From Chthonomonadaceae bacterium (GTDB taxonomy: Bacteria > Armatimonadota > Fimbriimonadia > Fimbriimonadales > Fimbriimonadaceae), in NCBI GenBank assembly GCA_015709495.1, contig CP054189.1, positions 558,001-622,000 of the forward strand: a stretch of DNA of 64,000 nt, written 5' to 3'. A model generated the notes under the pieces. The model ran no database searches. It had not been told where the DNA came from and saw only the letters and a list, made by a program, of their open reading frames with translations. The translations under genes were made by a program, and so were the position numbers. Below are positions 59,116 through 64,000 of this stretch, piece after piece. Position 1 is the first letter of the stretch. Each line of letters begins with the position of its first letter.

Positions 59116-59876
59116 GCGCCACTCCGCCTGTCCCGACCCCAGGCGACGAACCCGATTGCTGGGTGTCTTTGACCTACGATGGGCTACTTCACTCCCACGT
59201 AGAGGTGGCCGTCCCGGAGCTTAAATCCCGGAGCCTTCCCGCCACGTTTTTCGGCGCTCCAGAGGACCTTGTGGAGCGGGCGACCGCCTGGCGAGCCGTC
59301 GCCGACGAGGGTATCAACCTCGGCTGTCACCCGCTGTTCAAGTCGACCGACCCCTTCGGGAACCTCCCGAATTGGACTCTGGACATGGTCGAATACGAGT
59401 TGAGGTCGTGTCGAAAGCTGTTTACCGAGCTGATCTACCGCCAAAGCGACTTTCCGTTTGCTTATCCAGGCCCCGAGCGCGGCTGCCTCAAGGCCCCCCA
59501 TGACCACGGCGCAACTTCCTACGAACCCATCGTTCGAAGGCTCTTCGGCGTAGCGCGAGGGGCGATTGAGGGGATCAACGACCGGTCCCGCCCCGATTTG
59601 GGAATGCTGTTTCGGTACGAGACCCACTCCCATACCGCAGAGGAGATCATCCGAGCGGTGCAGGAGGCCGAACGAACCCGAGGCTGGATCGTGCTGGTCT
59701 TCGGGGGCATCGGCGAAGGGGATTTCGGGATCGACGCAACCGCCCATTCGAAGTTCCTCGATTGGCTGTCTCAGCGTACCGCCGACGTGAGAGTGGGTTC
59801 CTTGGTGGGTTTGGCGTCGCGGGTTCGGGGTTGGGCCGAGGCGCAGGGCGCAGCCTCCCAGGGGGACGCCGAATAG
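59112..59876 (+). CDS. Polysaccharide-deacetylase-like (NodB fold) protein with altered active site
   Basis: A 254-residue protein. SLTYDGLLHSHVEVAVPELKSRSLPATFF resembles the NodB start LTFDDG...PxL...ATFF, but one Asp of the metal pair is missing (TYDG). GINLGCHPLFKSTDPF near 75 has a His in the place of the HSxxH motif. YPGPERG near 130 and the end VLVFGGIGEG also fit loosely. So the fold is likely, while deacetylase activity is doubtful. It overlaps queD by 4 bases, which places it in that transcript without an obvious link. Confidence 0.65.
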   Translation: MSATPPVPTPGDEPDCWVSLTYDGLLHSHVEVAVPELKSRSLPATFFGAPEDLVERATAWRAVADEGINLGCHPLFKSTDPFGNLPNWTLDMVEYELRSCRKLFTELIYRQSDFPFAYPGPERGCLKAPHDHGATSYEPIVRRLFGVARGAIEGINDRSRPDLGMLFRYETHSHTAEEIIRAVQEAERTRGWIVLVFGGIGEGDFGIDATAHSKFLDWLSQRTADVRVGSLVGLASRVRGWAEAQGAASQGDAE

Positions 59877-59909
59877 GAAAGACGCAAGGGGCGTCGAAAA
59901 GGGGAGAAC

Positions 59910-61925
59910 GTGGAGCCGACGCGCAGCGAATTCTTGCACCTGACCGACTTCGAGAAGACGCTCTTCTACGTGCTCGTGTTCGCCTCCCTATTCCTGATGG
60001 TCCTTCCTCTCGCACGTCGTGCCAGGGCTTGGATGCAGGGCAAGCGCGATGCGCGTCCTCGGGCGGGGCTTGCGGGTTGGTGGGATCTGATTCTTATGCA
60101 GCGGAAGGTTCGCAGCGCCCGAAGGCGGTCGGGCGCGCCGATGCATCTTCTCCTGTTCTATGGGTTCGTGTCGCTCTTCGTCGCGACCTCGCTGCTGGCG
60201 CTGAACACGTATTCGCCGATCAAGTTCCACCGGGGCGTGTACTTCCTCGTTTATGAGTTCGTATTCGACGCGCTGGGGCTGCTGTTCGTAGCTGGCGTGC
60301 TATGGGCGCTCGGCAGGCGCATTTTCGCCAAGCCATCCTCAGCGGCCCACTCGTGGATCGATCTCTTCGCCCTGCTGCTCCTCCTGGCCTTGGGTCTGAC
60401 CGGATACATCCTCGAAGCCGCTCGACTCAGCAACGGCTTGGCCCACCTGGGGGTCTACACCTATTTCGATCGATTCTCCTTCGTCGGCTTGGGCATCTCG
60501 CAACTCATGGGACCGGTAACGGACGGCGCTTACAAGGGGATTTGGTGGTTCCATGCGGGGCTGGTCTTTGTATTCCTTGCCACGCTGCCCCACATGAGGA
60601 TTCGGCACTTGCTCCTGGCGATGGCCGGGGCATGGGCTCGAAGGGAGTCGCCGATGGGCTGGTTGGAGCCGATCTCCCTCGAAGAGGTCGAGCAGACCGG
60701 CAAGATCGGCGCTTCGTCCCCCTCTGACTTCGCGAGCTGGCGGCTCCTTACGCTCGACGCATGTATGGAGTGCGGGCGATGTACGGACGTGTGCCCCGCG
60801 TATGGCGTCGGCAAGTCCCTCAATCCCAAGAAGGTGGTGCAGGACATCAGGGCTTGCATAGGCGCCGAGCGGAACGTAGTCGAAGCCGTCACGGAAGAGG
60901 CGATTTGGGACTGCACCACTTGCAACGCCTGCGTCGAGGTTTGTCCCGTGGGGATCGGACACGTACCCCCAATCGTCGATATGCGGAGGTACCTCGCGGC
61001 GGAGGGCCGGCTTTCGGGCACGGGAGCGACGATGCTTCGCCAACTGGGCAGCGCGGGCCACGCTTGGGGACAACCCGCCGATTCCCGCGAGGAGTGGATG
61101 AAGGGGCTCGACATCCCTTTGGTCCGCGAGGGAGCCGAGTTCGATGTCCTGTTGTGGGTCGGCTGCGCGGGCGCTACGGACCCCGGCGCGATCAAGACCA
61201 CTCGCGCTGTGGCCCAACTCCTCAAGAAAGCGGGCGTCAAGTTTGCGTGCCTTGGCAACGAGGAGCGTTGCACCGGCGACCCAGCGCGTAGGATTGGCGA
61301 TGAGTTCCTGTTTCAGGAGCAAGCCGCCCAGAACTCCGCGACTTTCGAACGGAGATCCATCCGGCGCATCGTCACCCCTTGCCCCCACTGCTTCAACGCC
61401 TTCAAGAACGAGTACGGTGACTTTGGCGCGAAGGTCGAAGTGGTTCACCACACCCAGTTGTTGAGCGAACTCATCGCCCAAGGCAAACTCAGCCCCGCAA
61501 GCCCCAGGTCGGGAAGCGTAACCCTTCACGACCCATGCTATTTGGGGAGGATCAACAACGAAAGCGACGCGCCTAGGGCCTTGCTCGGCGAATCGACCCA
61601 CCTGAACGAATCGCTCCACCCCACTCCCGGACCACGTAAGAGCCTCGTCGAGCCGCAGAACCTCGCTCGCCGGACGCTGTGTTGTGGGGCGGGAGGCGGT
61701 CGAATGTGGATGGAGGACGAGCCCGGGAAGCGCCCAGCCGAGCGGAGATTGAAGGAGCTTTCGGCGACGGGCGCGGACAAGATCGCGGTCGCCTGCCCCT
61801 TCTGCCGGATCATGCTCGACGCCTCGGCTCCCCAGGTGATCGAGCGGCCCATCGAGATCGTGGACTTGGCCGAGCTGCTGGCTCAGGCAAACCCCTCCGA
61901 AAAAGCGCCTCCATTGACTTCTTAA
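59910..61925 (+). CDS. Heterodisulfide-reductase-like Fe-S oxidoreductase with nitrate-reductase-gamma-type membrane domain
   Basis: A 671-residue membrane iron-sulfur protein. The first 235 residues have five or six helices like NarI/DsrM cytochrome b subunits. Two ferredoxin motifs follow, CMECGRCTDVCP near 284 and CTTCNACVEVCP near 334, then two CCG domains: GCAGATD...CLGNEERCTGDPARR...TPCPHCFNAF near 412-495, and DPCYLG...LCCGAGGGRMWME...CPFC near 535-635. This layout is that of proteins passing electrons from electron-transfer flavoprotein or dehydrogenases to menaquinone. Start is GTG at 59910 after GGGGAGA. No flavoprotein gene is next to it. Confidence 0.92.
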   Translation: MEPTRSEFLHLTDFEKTLFYVLVFASLFLMVLPLARRARAWMQGKRDARPRAGLAGWWDLILMQRKVRSARRRSGAPMHLLLFYGFVSLFVATSLLALNTYSPIKFHRGVYFLVYEFVFDALGLLFVAGVLWALGRRIFAKPSSAAHSWIDLFALLLLLALGLTGYILEAARLSNGLAHLGVYTYFDRFSFVGLGISQLMGPVTDGAYKGIWWFHAGLVFVFLATLPHMRIRHLLLAMAGAWARRESPMGWLEPISLEEVEQTGKIGASSPSDFASWRLLTLDACMECGRCTDVCPAYGVGKSLNPKKVVQDIRACIGAERNVVEAVTEEAIWDCTTCNACVEVCPVGIGHVPPIVDMRRYLAAEGRLSGTGATMLRQLGSAGHAWGQPADSREEWMKGLDIPLVREGAEFDVLLWVGCAGATDPGAIKTTRAVAQLLKKAGVKFACLGNEERCTGDPARRIGDEFLFQEQAAQNSATFERRSIRRIVTPCPHCFNAFKNEYGDFGAKVEVVHHTQLLSELIAQGKLSPASPRSGSVTLHDPCYLGRINNESDAPRALLGESTHLNESLHPTPGPRKSLVEPQNLARRTLCCGAGGGRMWMEDEPGKRPAERRLKELSATGADKIAVACPFCRIMLDASAPQVIERPIEIVDLAELLAQANPSEKAPPLTS

Positions 61926-61938
61926 CCTTTCAATAACC
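61922..61938 (+). promoter_or_regulatory. Possible Pho box before pstS
   Basis: TTAACC (61922) and ATAACC (61933) start 11 bp apart, forming a direct repeat with one helical turn spacing, as in PhoB/PhoP sites. It lies 54 nt before the pstS start and overlaps the preceding stop codon. The match is visual only. Confidence 0.35.
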
Positions 61939-61991
61939 TAGGCCCGGTAGCCTCAATTCTGAGACGTTGACGGTCCAAGGAGACAGCAAGA

Positions 61992-63008
61992 ATGAGGAGT
62001 CGTACGAAAGCGTTGGGGGTGACTTTGCCAGCCCTCGTTGCCGCGGGGTTGGTTTGGGGAGGTTGCCAGGGCGGTGGCCCCTCGCCGGAGGGCGGCGCTT
62101 CCCTTCAAGGCAAGGTTCAGATCGACGGGTCGAGCACGGTTTTTCCGATTTCTCAGGCCGTGGCTGAGGAGTTCATGAACGGCCAGCCTGGGGTCAACGT
62201 GACCGTCGCCGAAAGCGGCACGACAGGAGGGTTCAAGAAGTTTCTTAACGGAGAAATCGAGATCGCCGACGCCTCGCGGCCGATCGACGTGTCCGAGGTT
62301 CAAAAGGCCGAGGAAGTGGGCATCGAGTTCTTCGAACTGCCCGTGGCTTACGATGGCCTAACCGTCGTCGTCAACCCCGCCAACGACTGGTGCGATAGCC
62401 TCACCGTCGCGGAACTGAAGCGAATCTGGGAGCCGGGTTCCGGCGTCAAGACCTGGCGCGACCTTCGGCCGGAGTGGCCCAATGAGCCCATCAAGCTGTT
62501 CGGGCCTGGTTCGGATTCAGGCACGTTCGACTACTTCACCGAAGCCATCGTCCAAGAGAAGCGCGCCAGCCGCGCCGATTACACCCAAAGCGAGGACGAC
62601 AACATCCTGGTGATGGGCGTTGCGGGCGAAAAGTACGGGCTTGGATACTTCGGGCTCGCCTACTACGAAGAGAACAAGTCCAAGGTGAAAGCAGTTGCGA
62701 TTGACGGCGGATCGGGGCCAGTGTCACCTTCTGCCGAGACAGTGGCGAACGGAACCTATAGCCCGCTGTCGCGGCCGATTCTAATCTACGTCAACAAGAA
62801 GGCGCTCGAAAGAAGCGAAGTGAAGGCGTTCGTGGCCTACTATCTCGAACACGCGGGCCAACTCGCGAGCGAAGTGGGGTACGTGCCGCTGTCCGATGCC
62901 GCTTACGCCGCCGCGAAAGCCATCATCGAAGAAGGCAAGTCGGGTACCCGGTTTGGGGGCTCTTCGGTGATCGGCAAGCCGATGGAGGAAGTGCTCTCAG
63001 GATCGTAG
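61992..63008 (+). CDS. pstS: Phosphate ABC transporter substrate-binding lipoprotein
   Basis: A 338-residue phosphate-binding protein. The signal peptide ends in GLVWGGC with the lipidated Cys25. IDGSSTVFPISQAVAEEF near 43 is the phosphate loop, followed by ESGTTGGFKKFLNGEIEIADASRPI and the hinge segment GSDSGTFDYFTEAIV near 175. The set matches PstS of the DGSST type. AAGGAGA before the ATG is a good ribosome-binding sequence. PstC follows after 1 base. Confidence 0.95.
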   Translation: MRSRTKALGVTLPALVAAGLVWGGCQGGGPSPEGGASLQGKVQIDGSSTVFPISQAVAEEFMNGQPGVNVTVAESGTTGGFKKFLNGEIEIADASRPIDVSEVQKAEEVGIEFFELPVAYDGLTVVVNPANDWCDSLTVAELKRIWEPGSGVKTWRDLRPEWPNEPIKLFGPGSDSGTFDYFTEAIVQEKRASRADYTQSEDDNILVMGVAGEKYGLGYFGLAYYEENKSKVKAVAIDGGSGPVSPSAETVANGTYSPLSRPILIYVNKKALERSEVKAFVAYYLEHAGQLASEVGYVPLSDAAYAAAKAIIEEGKSGTRFGGSSVIGKPMEEVLSGS

Positions 63009-63009
63009 A

Positions 63010-63939
63010 ATGGGCGTCGTACCCGCATCGAAAACTCAATCCGGGTGGAAGAAGCGACGTAGCGTTCGCTCGATACAAGAGAGCTTCGTTCGGTTGGTTT
63101 GCTTTCTGTGTGCCGCGGCGTCGGTCGTCGTGACGTTCGGCATCATCTTCGTGCTGTCGAAGGAAACGTGGATCTTTTTCCAGCGGGTTTCGCCGGTCGA
63201 GTACTTCACGGGAACCGAGTGGTCGCCGACGATTCGCCCGGAAAAATACGGCGTTCTCCCTCTGATCAGTGGCACCTTGCTGATCACCGTCGGCGCGGGC
63301 TTCATCGCCGTGCCTCTGGGCCTGATGGCGGGCGTGTATTTGAGCGAATACGCGTCGCCCCGGATTCGAAACTTCCTCAAGCCTGGACTCGAACTGCTCG
63401 CCGGAATCCCGACGGTCGTGTACGGCTACTTCGCGGTTTTTTTCGTAACGCCCCTCTTGCGGAAGTTCTTCGATGTCGAGGTGTTCAATGCCGCTTCCGG
63501 CGCGATCGTCGTGGGGATCATGATCCTCCCACTGGTGAGTTCGCTCTGTGAAGAGGCGCTGAGGGCGGTCCCAAAGTCGCTCCGCGAGGCCGCTTATGGC
63601 ATGGGCTCGACGAAGCTCGAGGTGACTCTGAAGGTGGTGCTCCCGGCCGCTCTCTCCGGAGTGATGGCCTCGTTCATTCTCGCTCTCTCGCGCGCGATCG
63701 GCGAGACGATGGCCGTTACGCTCGCGGCAGGTTCGACCCCTCGGATGACCCTCAACCCAGCGGAAAGCATTCAAACCATGACCGCCTTCATCGTCCAGAT
63801 TAGCCGTGGGGACACCCCCGCAGGCACGACGCCCTACTACACCCTGTTTGCGGTCGCCCTCACGCTCTTCGTGATGACGCTCGCGATGAACATGGCCGCC
63901 TCGATGCTCGTCAAGCGGTTTCGGCAGGTGTACCATTGA
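63010..63939 (+). CDS. pstC: Phosphate ABC transporter permease PstC
   Basis: A 309-residue inner-membrane permease with six helices. FGIIFVLSKETWIFFQRVSPVEYFTGTEWSP near 40, GVLPLISGTLLITVGAGFIAVPLGLMAGVYLSEYASP near 80, LELLAGIPTVVYGYFAVFFVTP and the ABC coupling motif LREAAYGMGSTKLEVTLKVVLPAALSGV near 200 are characteristic. AIGETMAVTLAAG near 235 is typical of PstC. It starts 1 base after pstS and its stop overlaps the pstA start. Confidence 0.96.
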   Translation: MGVVPASKTQSGWKKRRSVRSIQESFVRLVCFLCAAASVVVTFGIIFVLSKETWIFFQRVSPVEYFTGTEWSPTIRPEKYGVLPLISGTLLITVGAGFIAVPLGLMAGVYLSEYASPRIRNFLKPGLELLAGIPTVVYGYFAVFFVTPLLRKFFDVEVFNAASGAIVVGIMILPLVSSLCEEALRAVPKSLREAAYGMGSTKLEVTLKVVLPAALSGVMASFILALSRAIGETMAVTLAAGSTPRMTLNPAESIQTMTAFIVQISRGDTPAGTTPYYTLFAVALTLFVMTLAMNMAASMLVKRFRQVYH

Positions 63940-64000
63940 CCCGCCGACGCTACGCCAAGAAACTCACGATGAGGAGCGCGGCCAACTCGGTCTTCACCGT
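63936..64000 (+). CDS. pstA: Phosphate ABC transporter permease PstA (5' end only)
   Basis: A frame opens with TTG at 63936, overlapping the pstC stop by 4 bases (TTGA), and runs out of the window after 21 codons. The basic start TRRRYAKKLTMRSAANSVFT is the kind of cytosolic tip seen before the first helix of PstA. The call rests on gene order pstS-pstC-pstA and is limited by the window end. Confidence 0.6.
   Translation, partial: MTRRRYAKKLTMRSAANSVFT

Noticed and set aside
1-64000. CRISPR array, IS element, prophage or rRNA operon
   Set aside because: No regularly spaced repeats, no transposase or phage structural genes, no terminal inverted repeats and no rRNA motifs were seen on reading through both strands.

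Overview
The window is a dense, GC-rich bacterial chromosome segment holding about 67 protein genes (three of them cut by the window edges or nearly so) and one tRNA-Leu. I see no phage, transposon, CRISPR array or rRNA. The cell envelope genes (LptF/G-type permease beside an OstA/LptD-type protein, a TolC-type outer-membrane channel, an RND pump) indicate a diderm. Menaquinone made by the futalosine route (mqnA), non-zinc forms of L32 and L33, several DUF1080/GH172 sugar-acting proteins and many start codons sitting directly behind a -10-like hexamer fit a member of Armatimonadota (Fimbriimonadia-like). That placement is inference from gene content; I could not run a phylogeny.

Layout. 1-7610: glnE end, plsY, a zinc-ribbon membrane protein, an lptF/G-lptD pair, a PqaA-like hydrolase and a TPR protein, all on +. 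7591-9033: a secreted caspase-fold protein on -. 9155-16079: a metal-type RND efflux operon led by a small cysteine-rich exported protein. 16107-20241: gpsA and the arginine genes argC-argJ-argB. 20236-25052: an EAL-HDOD protein, a DoxX protein and an ABC exporter operon ending in a DsbA/RibD_C fusion, on -. 25126-28546: small exported protein, recN, cation diffusion facilitator, rpmF, rpmG. 28662-30563: tRNA-Leu, pcp, tyrS. 30583-34469: two DUF1080 proteins, a DinB protein and RNase E/G, on -. 34581-35749: fmdB-like, yihY-like. 35723-38937: queE-queC, an M48 protease, an HDOD protein, on -. 39297-43904: an AccB-like protein without the biotin lysine, a pilin-like protein, accC, nusB, folD, mdh. 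43908-45012: an ECF sigma factor divergent from a receiver-like protein. 45103-49522: pfkA, a PfkB kinase, acpP, fabF, a Xer recombinase, on -. 49617-57437: a CBS-DUF1385 fusion, secG, a metallophosphatase, mqnA, deoB, nfo, cinA and a GT39 transferase. 57434-58576: a GH172 protein on -. 58645-64000: queD, a NodB-like protein, a heterodisulfide-reductase-like Fe-S protein, then pstS-pstC-pstA behind a possible Pho box.

How it works together. Most of the window is housekeeping: lipid synthesis (plsY, gpsA, acpP, fabF, accC), queuosine precursor synthesis (queC, queE, queD), arginine, glycolysis, menaquinone, DNA repair and translation. The points most worth a second look are the AccB-like protein whose biotin-accepting lysine is glycine, encoded just upstream of accC; a run of promoters with a -10 hexamer 5-11 nt before the start codon, suggesting widespread leaderless mRNAs; and nine convergent gene junctions of which five overlap at their stop codons and three more are separated by under 20 nt. 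Several enzymes also carry substitutions in signature motifs (TyrRS HIGH motif, a CDF metal ligand, a metallophosphatase GNHE motif, a biotin carboxylase active-site loop).
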